Assembly (NCBI GenBank): GCA_016219275.1
Contig: JACRBM010000052.1
Location: forward strand, 62,001-126,000
Source of the DNA: Chloroflexota bacterium
Lineage (GTDB): Bacteria; Chloroflexota; Anaerolineae; UBA4142
Length of the DNA stretch: 64,000 bases
Direction: 5' to 3'
The notes beneath the pieces are model-generated. The model searched no databases and was not told the origin of the DNA. It worked only from the letters and a program-made list of their open reading frames with translations. Position 1 is the first letter of the stretch. Each line of letters begins with the position of its first letter. The translations under genes were made by a program, and so were the position numbers. Of the stretch, positions 26,001 to 34,143 are shown piece after piece.

Positions 26001-26603
26001 GAACTTGTTCATCGCCGCGTTCAGCCCTTCGCGCAGCCATGCGTCAATCGCATCCGCGGCGCGCGCGAATGTTTCGTCCATCAGCGCGCGTTCGTCGCCC
26101 TCGAAATCGCCGAGGACGTGATCCACATCCGCGTTCGGGTCGGGACGACCGATGCCGACGCGCAAGCGCGGAAAATCGGACGTGCCGATGCGCGCGATGA
26201 TGGATTCCATCCCGTGATGTCCGCCCGCGCCGCCTTTTGGTCGCATCCGCATTTTGCCGAGCGGCAGATCGAGATCGTCGTAGATGACGAGCAAATCGTG
26301 CGACGCGATTTTGTAGAACGCGAACAATTTGCCGATCGCGTCGCCGGCCAAGTTCATAAACGTTTGCGGTTTCGCCAGCATCACGCGCCCACCGCCGACC
26401 GACCCTTCCGCGATTTCCGCGTTGAAGCGTTTACGCGCGAACGACAAGTCATGCGCGCGCGCGAATCGCTCGACAATCATAAAGCCGACATTGTGACGAC
26501 TGCGCGCGTAGCGCGCGCCGGGATTGCCCAGCCCGGCGATGAGCTTGATTTGCGTCGGCGCATCTGCCGCGCCGTGACGAAGTAACCAGCGTAAAGAAGG
26601 CAT
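25995..26603 (-). CDS. pth: Peptidyl-tRNA hydrolase
   Basis: 202 aa. Recycles peptidyl-tRNA by cleaving the ester bond. Family motifs: IAGLGNPGARYARSRHNVGF with the catalytic His in RHNVGF, LAKPQTFMNLAGDAI, VIYDDLDLPLGKMRMRPKG and GGHHGMESII. About 18 residues precede the usual start (PTQIKLIAGLGNPG), so an internal start is possible, but no better ribosome site is seen. Same strand as mfd, 62 bp away; pth-mfd adjacency is common in bacteria. Confidence 0.95.
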   Translation of the reverse strand: MPSLRWLLRHGAADAPTQIKLIAGLGNPGARYARSRHNVGFMIVERFARAHDLSFARKRFNAEIAEGSVGGGRVMLAKPQTFMNLAGDAIGKLFAFYKIASHDLLVIYDDLDLPLGKMRMRPKGGAGGHHGMESIIARIGTSDFPRLRVGIGRPDPNADVDHVLGDFEGDERALMDETFARAADAIDAWLREGLNAAMNKFN

Positions 26604-26648
26604 CGGGGATTTTTGATTTCTGATTTTCGATTTACAATTCGCTAATCG

Positions 26649-27506
26649 CTATTCGCTATTCGCCTCACGCGTGCGCGCGACAATAACCAGGAATTCTTTT
26701 TGCGCGATCTCCACATCGCCAAAGCGCGGATAAAATTCAACGTTCGAAAAACCGGCTTCGGTCAGCAACGCGCGATATTGTTCTTCTGTGTACGCTTGTG
26801 TGCTCGCGGTACAGCGCGTCACCGCGCCGCTCTCGGCGTCCACGATAAAATATCGCTTGGTTGCGACGGCTTGCGCGTCGTCCCAGAAACTTTCAAACAG
26901 CCCAAGGTGCGGACGATCCGAGAACAAGCCGCGCTCGGACGAGTACCAGCCCGACAGTCGCGAGCCGATGTTGCGAACGCCCTCGAACGTGGAGACTTCG
27001 AGCAAGAGCCGACCATCCTCCGCCATCGCGTTGCGCGCCTTGCGAAGAATTCGTCGCGCGTCGTCCGGGCGAAAGGCGTTCAACTCGCCAAAGACGAACA
27101 TCACCAGACCGTACCTCGCGCCGAAATCCAACGCGCGCAAATCTGCTTCGATGTAACGACACGCCAATCGCTCCGCCGCCGCTTGCTCGCGCGCGTACGC
27201 GATGGACGCGGGCGAAAAATCAATTCCGACACATTCGTGTCCGCGCCGCGCCAAACGACTCGCGTACAAGCCCGGTCCGCAGCCCAAATCGAGAATGCGT
27301 GTCGGCTGATTCTCCAGGAGGTCGTGATGAATCCACGCGACGTGTTGCTCGATCACCGGCGTTCGGCGACTTGCTGCGTCGTGCTGTTGCGAAAGATGCT
27401 CGTTCAACATGCGCGCGCTAAACGCGGGTTCGTGCCACGGTATTTTTTCGCCTTCCACCCACGGCATTGGCGTCGGCTGGCGACGTACCACATCAAGCAA
27501 ATTCAT
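26649..27506 (-). CDS. Class I SAM-dependent methyltransferase
   Basis: 285 aa from the ATG at 27506, with AAGGAA upstream. The AdoMet motif I is ILDLGCGPGLYASRLARRG (about residue 76), followed by CVGIDFSPASIAYAREQAAA and the post-I acidic ADLRALDFG. The C-terminus has FYPRFGDVEIAQKEFLVIVA. The substrate is unknown: no family-specific motif is recognised and no pathway neighbour is present. The preceding open frame to 27623 lacks a start signal and overlaps the divergent promoter at 27606-27633. Confidence 0.85.
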   Translation of the reverse strand: MNLLDVVRRQPTPMPWVEGEKIPWHEPAFSARMLNEHLSQQHDAASRRTPVIEQHVAWIHHDLLENQPTRILDLGCGPGLYASRLARRGHECVGIDFSPASIAYAREQAAAERLACRYIEADLRALDFGARYGLVMFVFGELNAFRPDDARRILRKARNAMAEDGRLLLEVSTFEGVRNIGSRLSGWYSSERGLFSDRPHLGLFESFWDDAQAVATKRYFIVDAESGAVTRCTASTQAYTEEQYRALLTEAGFSNVEFYPRFGDVEIAQKEFLVIVARTREANSE

Positions 27507-27605
27507 CGTAATGGGTTCCTTGTCCGGCAAATAGCCACAATAGTAGCAATTTACGAGTTTACCATCATTCGGCAAATCGCGCAAACGGACCCCGTAAAAA
27601 TCGAA

Positions 27606-27633
27606 TTGACAAGCATTCGTCAAATGTTATAAT
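27606..27633 (+). promoter_or_regulatory. Consensus promoter for the M42 peptidase cluster
   Basis: TTGACA (27606-27611), 16-nt spacer, TATAAT (27628-27633): both boxes match consensus. It lies 45 bp before the GTG start of the first M42 gene and reads into all three. Confidence 0.85.
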
Positions 27634-27677
27634 GCGCCCGTTCGTTCACTGCGCCAATCCAAGGAGACAGTTTTCGC

Positions 27678-28823
27678 GTGGCAATTCAAGATTTTTTGCA
27701 ACAACTTTCCGAAGCGACCGGCGTCTCGGGCTATGAGCATACGATCCGCGACCGCGTGATCGCCGAGTTTCGCCCGTACGCCGATGAAATCACCGTGACG
27801 CCGATGGGGAGCGTGATCGCTCTCCAGCGCGGCACGCGCGATGCGAAAGACAAAACACCTGCGTCCAAAGTCCTCATCGAAGGGCACATGGACGAAATCG
27901 GTTTGATGGTGACGGACATGGATCACGGCTTGCTGCGCTTTACCCAAGTCGGCGGATTCGACGTGCGCGTACTCCTCGCGCAACAAGTCGTCGTGCATGG
28001 CAAAGCGGATTTGCCCGGCATCATCGGCTCGCGTCCGCCGCACGTCCTCACCGCCGAAGAACGCGACAAGGTCATCCCGATGTCCGAATTGTTCGTGGAT
28101 GTGGGCTTGCCCGAAGACCGCGTGCGCGAATTGGTCGCGGTCGGCGATACGATCACGATTGCGCGCAAGATCGTGGCGCTGAAAAATAACCTCATCGCCG
28201 GCAAAGCGTTCGACGACCGCGCCGCGGTCGCCGTCGTCGCGCAAGCGTTGAAAAATCTCGCGGCGATCAAACACACCTGGGACGTGTACGCGATTGCGAA
28301 CGTGCAGGAAGAAACCGGCGCGGGCTATCTTGGCGCGCTGACGACGACGTACAAGATCAATCCTGATGTCGCGCTCGCGATTGACGTGGGGCACGCCGAT
28401 CAACCCGGCGCAACCGAAGTCAACGCGGTGCCGCTCGGCGAAGGCATGGGCATCGCGCTCGGTCCGAACGTCCATCCGTTGGTCCACCAGCAACTCACCG
28501 AGACCGCGAAAGCAAACAACATCGGCTACAAAATAACCGCGTACCCGGGCGCGACCGGGACGAACGCGTGGGCGATGCAAGTCGTCCGCGAAGGCATCCC
28601 GACCGGCTTGATTGACATTCCATTGCGTTACATGCACACGTCCGTCGAAACGCTGAGTCTCACCGACCTGGATCAGGTCGCGCGCCTGGTCGCATTCTTT
28701 TGCGCGTCGCTCGACGACGCATTCTTGCGCAAGTTGCGCGGCGAGACGAATCACATCGCCGAAAAACCGGCGGTGAAACGCGTTGCACCACGACGAAGGA
28801 CGAAAGACAAAAAACGAAAGTAG
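27678..28823 (+). CDS. M42-family aminopeptidase, copy 1
   Basis: 381 aa, GTG start with AAGGAG 12 nt upstream. M42 di-metal aminopeptidases form large tetrahedral (TET) or related shells that trim peptides. Metal and catalytic motifs: IEGHMDEIGLM, FDDRAAVAVV, VQEETGAGYLGA with the catalytic Glu, AIDVGHADQPG, and RYMHTSVETLSL. The C-terminal tail (RRRTKDKKRK) is encoded by one arm of the palindrome at 28793-28855 and is absent from the other two copies. First gene of a three-paralogue cluster under a consensus promoter. Confidence 0.93.
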   Translation: MAIQDFLQQLSEATGVSGYEHTIRDRVIAEFRPYADEITVTPMGSVIALQRGTRDAKDKTPASKVLIEGHMDEIGLMVTDMDHGLLRFTQVGGFDVRVLLAQQVVVHGKADLPGIIGSRPPHVLTAEERDKVIPMSELFVDVGLPEDRVRELVAVGDTITIARKIVALKNNLIAGKAFDDRAAVAVVAQALKNLAAIKHTWDVYAIANVQEETGAGYLGALTTTYKINPDVALAIDVGHADQPGATEVNAVPLGEGMGIALGPNVHPLVHQQLTETAKANNIGYKITAYPGATGTNAWAMQVVREGIPTGLIDIPLRYMHTSVETLSLTDLDQVARLVAFFCASLDDAFLRKLRGETNHIAEKPAVKRVAPRRRTKDKKRK

Positions 28824-28855
28824 CAACGTTCGTCTGTTGTCTTTCGTCCTTCGTC
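28793..28855. repeat. Palindrome ACGAAGGACGAAAGACA
   Basis: 17-bp perfect arms at 28793-28809 and 28839-28855. The left arm lies inside the end of the first M42 gene and encodes its basic tail; the right arm lies in the gap. Confidence 0.85.
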
Positions 28856-28880
28856 CTCGATCACTCTTCTGAGGAATCCA

Positions 28881-29903
28881 ATGCTACTCGAAAAACTTGC
28901 CAACGCGCGCGGCGTATCGGGCGACGAATCCGAAGTGCGCGAGTTGCTTATCGAAGCGGTCAAGGGGCTTGTCAGCGAATATCGCACTGACACGTTGGGC
29001 AATCTCATCACGCTGAAAAAAGCCAAAGGCGCGCGCCGCGCCAATCTCAAAGTGATGCTCGCCGCGCACATGGACGAAGTCGGCTTGCTCATCGTCCATC
29101 ACGACGCGAACGGTCACTTGCGTTTTCGCAAAGTCGGCGGCATTGACGACCGCGTGTTGTTGAGCAAGGTCGTGTTGATCGGCAAAGACAAAATTCCCGG
29201 CGTCATCGGCGTCAAACCGATTCACCTGCTCAAAGCGAAAGAACGCGAGCAAGTGATAGATACGGACTCGCTGACGATTGACATCGGCGCAAAATCGCGC
29301 GAGGAAGCTCTGGGCGCGGTCAAGCTGGGCGATTACGCGACCTTCGCGACCGAGTTTGGCAAGCTGGGCGATGGACTCGTCAAAGGTAAATCACTCGACG
29401 ACCGCACGGGATGCGCGGCGCTCGTCGAAATCCTGAAACGCGATTATCCGTTCGACGTGTACGGCGTGTTCACCGTGCAGGAAGAAGTCGGCGCGCGCGG
29501 CGCGCGGGTCGCCGCGTACGCCATCGAACCGGATTTTGCGTTCGCGCTCGAAAGCACCGTGTGCGACGATTCGCCGAAAAAGAAAGATGTGTCGCCAACG
29601 ACGCGCATCGGCGCGGGTCCCGCGATCACGATTGCGGACAACTCGGCGATGTCGGATCGGCGCTTGGTCAATCTCCTGGTCGCGACCGCGCAAGAAAATC
29701 GGATTCCATTTCAATTCAAACAACCGATGGTCGGCGGCACCGACGCGGGGCGCATTCACCTTGCGAAAGAAGGCGTACCTTCCGTCGCCGTCGCCGTGCC
29801 GACACGATACATTCACTCGCCGGTCAGTCTACTCAGTCTGCGCGATTTCGATCACACGATTGCGCTGATGACTAAAGCGCTGCCGCGTCTTGTAAAAATC
29901 TAG
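28881..29903 (+). CDS. M42-family aminopeptidase, copy 2
   Basis: 340 aa, GAGGAA 6 nt before the ATG. Motifs: LAAHMDEVGLLIVH, LDDRTGCAALVE, VQEEVGARGARVAAY, ALESTVCDD and RYIHSPVSLLSLRD. It lacks both the N-terminal extension of copy 3 and the basic tail of copy 1. It resembles copy 3 more than copy 1 around the catalytic Glu (QEEVG). Fifty-seven bp separate it from copy 1 and 14 bp from copy 3, so all three are probably co-transcribed. Different paralogues may trim different N-terminal residues or form mixed shells. Confidence 0.93.
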   Translation: MLLEKLANARGVSGDESEVRELLIEAVKGLVSEYRTDTLGNLITLKKAKGARRANLKVMLAAHMDEVGLLIVHHDANGHLRFRKVGGIDDRVLLSKVVLIGKDKIPGVIGVKPIHLLKAKEREQVIDTDSLTIDIGAKSREEALGAVKLGDYATFATEFGKLGDGLVKGKSLDDRTGCAALVEILKRDYPFDVYGVFTVQEEVGARGARVAAYAIEPDFAFALESTVCDDSPKKKDVSPTTRIGAGPAITIADNSAMSDRRLVNLLVATAQENRIPFQFKQPMVGGTDAGRIHLAKEGVPSVAVAVPTRYIHSPVSLLSLRDFDHTIALMTKALPRLVKI

Positions 29904-29917
29904 ACGAAGGGTGTCAC

Positions 29918-30991
29918 ATGGTAACTGCAATCAAAACCAACCACTTTCCGAATTTCGATAATGGCAACGAGGCGAAATCGCTGCCGCCGCTCAAATCGCT
30001 CGTCAAGCGATTGACCGAAACCTGGGGACCATCAGGGCACGAACATGCCATGCGCGATTTGATTCGCGAAGAAATCAAAGGGCTTGTGGACGAGATGCGC
30101 GTGGACGCACTCGGTAATTTGATCGCGCACAAAAAAGGCGCTGGTGCGGGTCCGCGCAAAAAAGTGATGCTCGCCGCGCACATGGACGAAATCGGCGTGA
30201 TGGTAACGCACGTGGACGAAAAAGGATTCTTGCGCTTTGCGTCCATCGGCGGCGTGTTCCCAAACACGCTCGTCGGTCATCGGTGCCGATTTGAGAACGG
30301 CGTCGTCGGCGTATTCGCGCAAGAGAAAAAAGACGGCTCGCGCACCGAAGTGAAAATGGACAAGTTGTTCATTGACGTCGGCGTGAGCGATGCGAAAAGC
30401 GCGCCGGTCGGTGTGGGCGATGCCGCCGGATTTTGGCGCGAGTTCGCCGATCTCGGCAATCGGCTGGTCGCGAAAACGATGGACGACCGCGTCGGATGCG
30501 CCGTGCTCATCGAAACTTTGCGCCAGTTGAAAAAATCGCCGCACGAAGTGTACGCGGTGTTCACCGTGCAGGAAGAAGTCGGCGTGCGCGGCGCGATGAC
30601 CTCGGCGTTCGGCGTCCAACCGGACATTGCGATCGCGCTCGACGTGACCGACACCGGCGACACGCCGGAATCGAACACGATGGCAATCGCGCTCGGCAAG
30701 GGTCCAGCGATCAAGGTGAAAGATTCGGGCATGCTCGCGCACGTCGGCGTCAAGAACGCGCTCATCGAGACTGCGCGCGAAAATAAAATCCCGTACCAAC
30801 TCGAAGTGCTGGTCGGCGGCTCGACCGACGCGATGGCGATGCAGATTTCGCGCGAGGGTGTGCCGGCAGGCGTCATCTCGGTTCCGACGCGTTACGTTCA
30901 CACGCCGTCCGAAATGGTGGATTACGAGGACGTGCAAAATGCCATCAAGTTGCTGGCGGCATTCTTGAGCAAGCCAGTCAAGTTGGATTAG
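29918..30991 (+). CDS. M42-family aminopeptidase, copy 3
   Basis: 357 aa. Motifs: LAAHMDEIGVMVTH, MDDRVGCAVLIE, VQEEVGVRGAMTSAF, ALDVTDTGDTP and RYVHTPSEMVDYED. About 25 additional residues precede the first conserved helix (LPPLKSLVKRLTETWGPSG). Last gene of the M42 cluster, followed by a palindromic repeat and then by the convergent PEP-domain gene. Specificity is not predictable from sequence alone. Confidence 0.93.
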   Translation: MVTAIKTNHFPNFDNGNEAKSLPPLKSLVKRLTETWGPSGHEHAMRDLIREEIKGLVDEMRVDALGNLIAHKKGAGAGPRKKVMLAAHMDEIGVMVTHVDEKGFLRFASIGGVFPNTLVGHRCRFENGVVGVFAQEKKDGSRTEVKMDKLFIDVGVSDAKSAPVGVGDAAGFWREFADLGNRLVAKTMDDRVGCAVLIETLRQLKKSPHEVYAVFTVQEEVGVRGAMTSAFGVQPDIAIALDVTDTGDTPESNTMAIALGKGPAIKVKDSGMLAHVGVKNALIETARENKIPYQLEVLVGGSTDAMAMQISREGVPAGVISVPTRYVHTPSEMVDYEDVQNAIKLLAAFLSKPVKLD

Positions 30992-30993
30992 AG

Positions 30994-31069
30994 CAATAGT
31001 TCGATAGTTCGATAATGCGATAGTTGGCATCGAGCGCAACTATCGCACGATCGAACTATTGAACTACTT
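30994..31069. repeat. Palindromic word repeat (CGATAGTTCGATAATGCG family), copy 1
   Basis: Left arm AATAGTTCGATAGTTCGATA, right arm CTATCGCACGATCGAACTAT, reading as an imperfect hairpin between two convergent genes. Same vocabulary as the element at 41307-41414. Confidence 0.8.
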
Positions 31070-32606
31070 TAACTGCCCCACTGCTTCCATCCACTTGAAT
31101 CGTTTCCCCCTCGCGAATTTCGTCCACGATTCCCGGAATCCCCGCGACGCCCGGCACGCGATACTCGCGCGCGACGACTGCGCTGTGCGACAACACGCCG
31201 CCGCGTTCGACGACGAGTCCGGCGATACGCGCAAACACCGGCGTCCAACCTGGGTCGGTTGCCGGCGCAACGAGAATCTCGCCGCGTTGCACGCGCGCCA
31301 ATTCGTTCGCGGATCGCACCACACGCGCGACACCACGCGCAATGCCCGGACTAATCGCGCGCCCGCGCCATTGATGCGGCTGGGCAACCACAAGGGTTGC
31401 CCCTACGCGTTCTAACGGTACATCGCCGCGCAGAAACGCGGGATACGATGCGGTTGGCGATTCCTCGAATTCGCGTTGATATGCGCGCCATTCGGCTTGA
31501 CGCATTGCGATCATGCGCGCTAAATCTGTCTTGGGTAACTCATCGTCAAAATACTTGAGGAGTTCGTCGTGCGTCGCGAAAAAAATCGTGCCGCGTTCGG
31601 CGATCACTCCATGCGCGACGAGACGATCCGCCAGCAACAGGTACAACTGCCGCGCCGCCGCAAGCGACTTTTGCCAGTAGTAACGTTGGTCTTCGCGGAG
31701 CGCGACGTACCGACGCGCGAGTGGGAGAATCGCCTTCACGCCGAACGACCGCAGACCACCGATGGCTGACCGCGATTTATCTTGAGTGTCAGTGGTCGGT
31801 AGTCGGTCGTCGGCGGTCGTCATCAGCCGCTCCACCTGCGCCGGGTCTTCCGCGAATGTCGGCGCGGCGATGTCGAGCGAGAACGAGCGATGCCCGTGCT
31901 TGGCGAGAAATTGGGCGCGCGATAATTGACGCAAGTCGGCGTCTACTTCGAGCGTCTTGTTCGGCACGTCGGCAAGCGCGCGCGCGGCATACTCCGCGTC
32001 CTCACCGGCAATTCGCTTGAGCAAACCGAACGTCAAATCGGCGTGCGTCAAACTCCAGCGATGGATGCGGAGCACCCCGCGATGCGCGCGTTCGGTATCA
32101 CGTAGCGCGTCGAAAATCGCGTGCGGGTCGGCATCACGCAACGCCGGCAGACGCGCGCGCAAATCGGCGACGCGCGCATCGTGCTCGCGCGTATACCGCG
32201 CCCAGACGCGATAATTGTGCAACGTCGAAAAGTTTTGCCAATCGCGTGCGAACGCGCGCACAATCGAGACCAGAAATCGCGGAGAATAAATCGACGAGGG
32301 ATAGGGCGCGGTTTTGCGCGCGCTCACATCACCGTCCGGAAAATAACGGTACGCGTCTTCGGGCAGAAGAAAATCGGGAAAGCATTTGTAGAAAATCTGA
32401 AAGGCGCGCACATTCGCGTACGGATGCCCACGCCACAAACGCGTCAGCGGAATCGTTTCGGCGTGCGGATAACCCAGCCATCGCAACGGCTCGCGCAACG
32501 CCAGTTCTTCGACGAAGGGTCCGATGTGCGACCAACCCAACGGCGAAATCGGCGCGGGCAAACGTTCGTTGATAAAACCGCTCGTCCACAGAATTTCATT
32601 TTCCAT
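31056..32606 (-). CDS. PEP-utilising mobile-domain protein
   Basis: 516 aa from the ATG at 32606. The C-terminal about 90 residues form the PEP/pyruvate-enzyme swivelling domain, with the phospho-His motif region GGVLSHSAVVAREYRVPGV. The rest has no ATP-grasp or PEP-binding barrel; ILWTSGFINERLPAPISPLG at the start is shared with stand-alone members of this family. Its partner kinase is unknown. TATAAT ends 7 nt before the ATG and there is no ribosome site, so the mRNA is probably leaderless. Two repeats are inserted in frame (31382-31402 and 31749-31822). Confidence 0.8.
   Translation of the reverse strand: MENEILWTSGFINERLPAPISPLGWSHIGPFVEELALREPLRWLGYPHAETIPLTRLWRGHPYANVRAFQIFYKCFPDFLLPEDAYRYFPDGDVSARKTAPYPSSIYSPRFLVSIVRAFARDWQNFSTLHNYRVWARYTREHDARVADLRARLPALRDADPHAIFDALRDTERAHRGVLRIHRWSLTHADLTFGLLKRIAGEDAEYAARALADVPNKTLEVDADLRQLSRAQFLAKHGHRSFSLDIAAPTFAEDPAQVERLMTTADDRLPTTDTQDKSRSAIGGLRSFGVKAILPLARRYVALREDQRYYWQKSLAAARQLYLLLADRLVAHGVIAERGTIFFATHDELLKYFDDELPKTDLARMIAMRQAEWRAYQREFEESPTASYPAFLRGDVPLERVGATLVVAQPHQWRGRAISPGIARGVARVVRSANELARVQRGEILVAPATDPGWTPVFARIAGLVVERGGVLSHSAVVAREYRVPGVAGIPGIVDEIREGETIQVDGSSGAVKVVQ
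31382..31402. repeat. Short palindrome inside the PEP-domain gene
   Basis: GGGCAACC, loop, GGTTGCCC followed by CTACGCG. In frame it encodes GATLVVAQP just before the swivelling domain. It resembles the GTAGGGGC ends of the element at 20629-20729. Confidence 0.6.
31749..31822. repeat. Word repeat inside the PEP-domain gene
   Basis: ACCGCAGACCACCGATGGCT, then TCAGTGGTCGGTAGTCGGTC and CGTCGGCGGTCGTC. In frame it encodes TTADDRLPTTDTQDKSRSAI between two conserved helical parts of the protein. Confidence 0.65.
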
Positions 32607-32613
32607 CGGTTGA

Positions 32614-32641
32614 ATTATACGCGGCAAGCGATGTTTGACAA
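32614..32641 (-). promoter_or_regulatory. Promoter of the PEP-domain gene (leaderless)
   Basis: TTGTCA (32636-32641), 16-nt spacer, TATAAT (32614-32619) on the - strand. Seven nt separate TATAAT from the ATG, so transcription should begin at or next to the start codon. The -35 box overlaps that of the opposite promoter (TTGACA at 32635-32640). Confidence 0.75.
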
Positions 32642-32662
32642 ACACGTTGAATAATCTATAAT
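32635..32662 (+). promoter_or_regulatory. Consensus promoter for tRNA-Val
   Basis: TTGACA (32635-32640), 16-nt spacer, TATAAT (32657-32662): perfect boxes. It lies about 90 bp before tRNA-Val, with a palindromic repeat transcribed in between. Confidence 0.85.
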
Positions 32663-32669
32663 GGCGTGG

Positions 32670-32752
32670 AAGTTGGATGTTGGAAATTGGAAATTGGAAA
32701 TTAGAACGTGGCGAACGTAAGCTCTACACTCCAATCTCTAACTTCCAACACT
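32670..32752. repeat. Palindromic word repeat (TTGGAAATTGGAAA family), copy 1
   Basis: Left arm AAGTTGGATGTTGGAAATTG with two more iterations, right arm CACTCCAATCTCTAACTTCC. It lies between the tRNA-Val promoter and the tRNA, so it would be in the pre-tRNA leader. A related copy is at 42333-42370 before smc. Confidence 0.8.
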
Positions 32753-32753
32753 T

Positions 32754-32826
32754 GGGCGAATAGCTCAGTTGGTAGAGCGCTTGCTTTACACGCAAGATGT
32801 CACGGGTCCGAGTCCTGTTTCGCCCA
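32754..32826 (+). tRNA. tRNA-Val (anticodon UAC)
   Basis: 73 nt with a full cloverleaf: acceptor GGGCGAA/TTCGCCC, D-arm GCTC/GAGC, anticodon stem CTTGC/GCAAG with loop TTTACAC (anticodon TAC), T-arm ACGGG/CCTGT with loop TCCGAGT, discriminator A. CCA is not encoded; CCT follows. An intrinsic terminator begins 14 nt later. Confidence 0.96.
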
Positions 32827-32839
32827 CCTGGTTCAAAGG

Positions 32840-32869
32840 ACGAGCGAGTTGGCGCACTCGCTCGTTTTT
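32840..32869 (+). terminator. Intrinsic terminator after tRNA-Val
   Basis: Perfect 10-bp stem ACGAGCGAGT / ACTCGCTCGT with a 6-nt loop, followed by TTTTTATTT. Confidence 0.92.
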
Positions 32870-32881
32870 ATTTGGCGAAAC

Positions 32882-32910
32882 TTGACGTTGCCGCGAATGT
32901 AGACTACTAT
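32882..32910 (+). promoter_or_regulatory. Promoter of carA
   Basis: TTGACG (32882-32887), 17-nt spacer, TACTAT (32905-32910), 31 bp before the carA ATG, which has GGAGAAA as ribosome site. Confidence 0.7.
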
Positions 32911-32941
32911 CGCCGCAATTCGTCGAACGGAGAAATCGCTT

Positions 32942-34099
32942 ATGCAGACACCGGCGCTCTTGGCGCTTGAAGATGGAACGCTGTGGCGCGGCATTGCCTT
33001 CGGCGCGCGCGGCGAGCGGACCGGCGAAGTCGTCTTCAACACTTCGCTCACCGGTTACCAAGAAGTTCTCACCGACCCGTCGTATTATCAACAAATCGTC
33101 GTGATGACCGCGTCGCACATCGGCAACACCGGCGTCAACGACGATGACGACGAATCGGCGCGCACCTGGCTTGCTGGGTTTGCGATTCGGGAAGCGAGTT
33201 TGCGCGTGAGCAATTGGCGCGCCAACGCGTCGCTCGACGAATACTTGTGTGTGCGCGCGGTCGTGAGCATTTCCGAGATTGACACGCGCGCGCTCGTGCG
33301 CCATCTGCGATCCCAGGGTGCGATGCGCGGCGCGCTATCGAGCGTCAACACCGATCCCGCGCGCTTGATCGAAATGGCGCGCACCTCGCCCTCGATGAAC
33401 GGCGCCGACCTGGTTCGCTACGTGACGTGCGCCGAAACATACCTTTGGGATCAATCCACGCACGCGCTATGGTATCCACTTTCCAACTTCCACGCGGAGC
33501 GTCCAACCTCCAACCTCCACGTCGTCGTTTTCGATTACGGCATCAAACGCAACACGTTGCGCTCGCTCACCACGCGCGGCTGTCGCGTGACCGTCGTCCC
33601 GGCGAATTTCTCGGCGCGCGAAACATTGGAGTTAAAACCGGACGGCGTTTTGCTCGCGAACGGTCCGGGCGATCCTGCCGCCGTCACGTATGCGATTGAA
33701 ACGACGCGCGATTTGCTGGGTCGCGTGCCAATCATGGGCATCTGCCTGGGACATCAAATCCTGGGTCTCGCGCTCGGCGGCGATACGTACAAACTCAAGT
33801 TCGGTCATCGCGGCGGCAATCAGCCGGTCAAGAATTTGCTCACGGGGCAGGTCGAAATCACATCGCACAATCACGGCTTTGCGGTGCGTGCCGATAGTTT
33901 GCCCGGCGATGTCGAGGTGACGCACATCAATCTCAACGATCAATGCGTCGAAGGTTTGCGCTCGCGCCAGCAACGCGCGTTCAGCGTTCAGTTTCATCCC
34001 GAAGCCGCGCCCGGACCGCACGATGCGATGAACTTGTTTGATGAATTTATTGAATCTATGGAGGAAAGTCGCCAGTCGTCAGTCGCCAGTCGTCAGTAA
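32942..34099 (+). CDS. carA: Carbamoyl-phosphate synthase small subunit
   Basis: 385 aa. Supplies ammonia from glutamine to CarB for pyrimidine and arginine synthesis. The N-terminal CPSase domain opens with [17 protein letters not shown]. The GATase triad is complete: Cys in [12 protein letters not shown], His and Glu in [13 protein letters not shown]. Two repeat-derived stretches stand out: the inter-domain linker [17 protein letters not shown] (33477-33522) and the C-terminal tail [11 protein letters not shown] (34068 on). Directly followed by carB on the same strand. Confidence 0.96.
   Translation: MQTPALLALEDGTLWRGIAFGARGERTGEVVFNTSLTGYQEVLTDPSYYQQIVVMTASHIGNTGVNDDDDESARTWLAGFAIREASLRVSNWRANASLDEYLCVRAVVSISEIDTRALVRHLRSQGAMRGALSSVNTDPARLIEMARTSPSMNGADLVRYVTCAETYLWDQSTHALWYPLSNFHAERPTSNLHVVVFDYGIKRNTLRSLTTRGCRVTVVPANFSARETLELKPDGVLLANGPGDPAAVTYAIETTRDLLGRVPIMGICLGHQILGLALGGDTYKLKFGHRGGNQPVKNLLTGQVEITSHNHGFAVRADSLPGDVEVTHINLNDQCVEGLRSRQQRAFSVQFHPEAAPGPHDAMNLFDEFIESMEESRQSSVASRQ
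33477..33522. repeat. Word repeat inside carA (TCCAACCTCCAACCTCCA)
   Basis: CACTTTCCAACTTCCACGCG then TCCAACCTCCAACCTCCACG. In frame it forms the linker between the CarA small-subunit domain and the GATase domain, a variable region in the family. Same words as 24538-24603 in mfd. Confidence 0.75.
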
Positions 34100-34143
34100 T
34101 TTTTTACTGTCTACTGTGGACGGTCTACTCTGGACTGTTGACT
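34068..34143. repeat. Word repeat at the carA/carB junction
   Basis: GTCGCCAGTCGTCAGTCGCC iterates to the carA stop; after it TACTGTCTACTGTGGACGGT and TCTACTCTGGACTGTTGAC iterate up to the carB ATG. The first part encodes the carA tail; the second replaces the ribosome site region of carB. Confidence 0.75.

Noticed and set aside
27627-28826. 399-codon - strand frame opposite the first M42 gene
   Set aside because: Complement of a gene with clear catalytic motifs; composition is typical of antisense shadows. The same holds for 30032-31039, 39328-40524, 35575-36618 and 5021-6040.
34138-34143. carB start at TTG 34138
   Set aside because: The ATG two codons later matches the conserved CarB start and no ribosome site favours the TTG.
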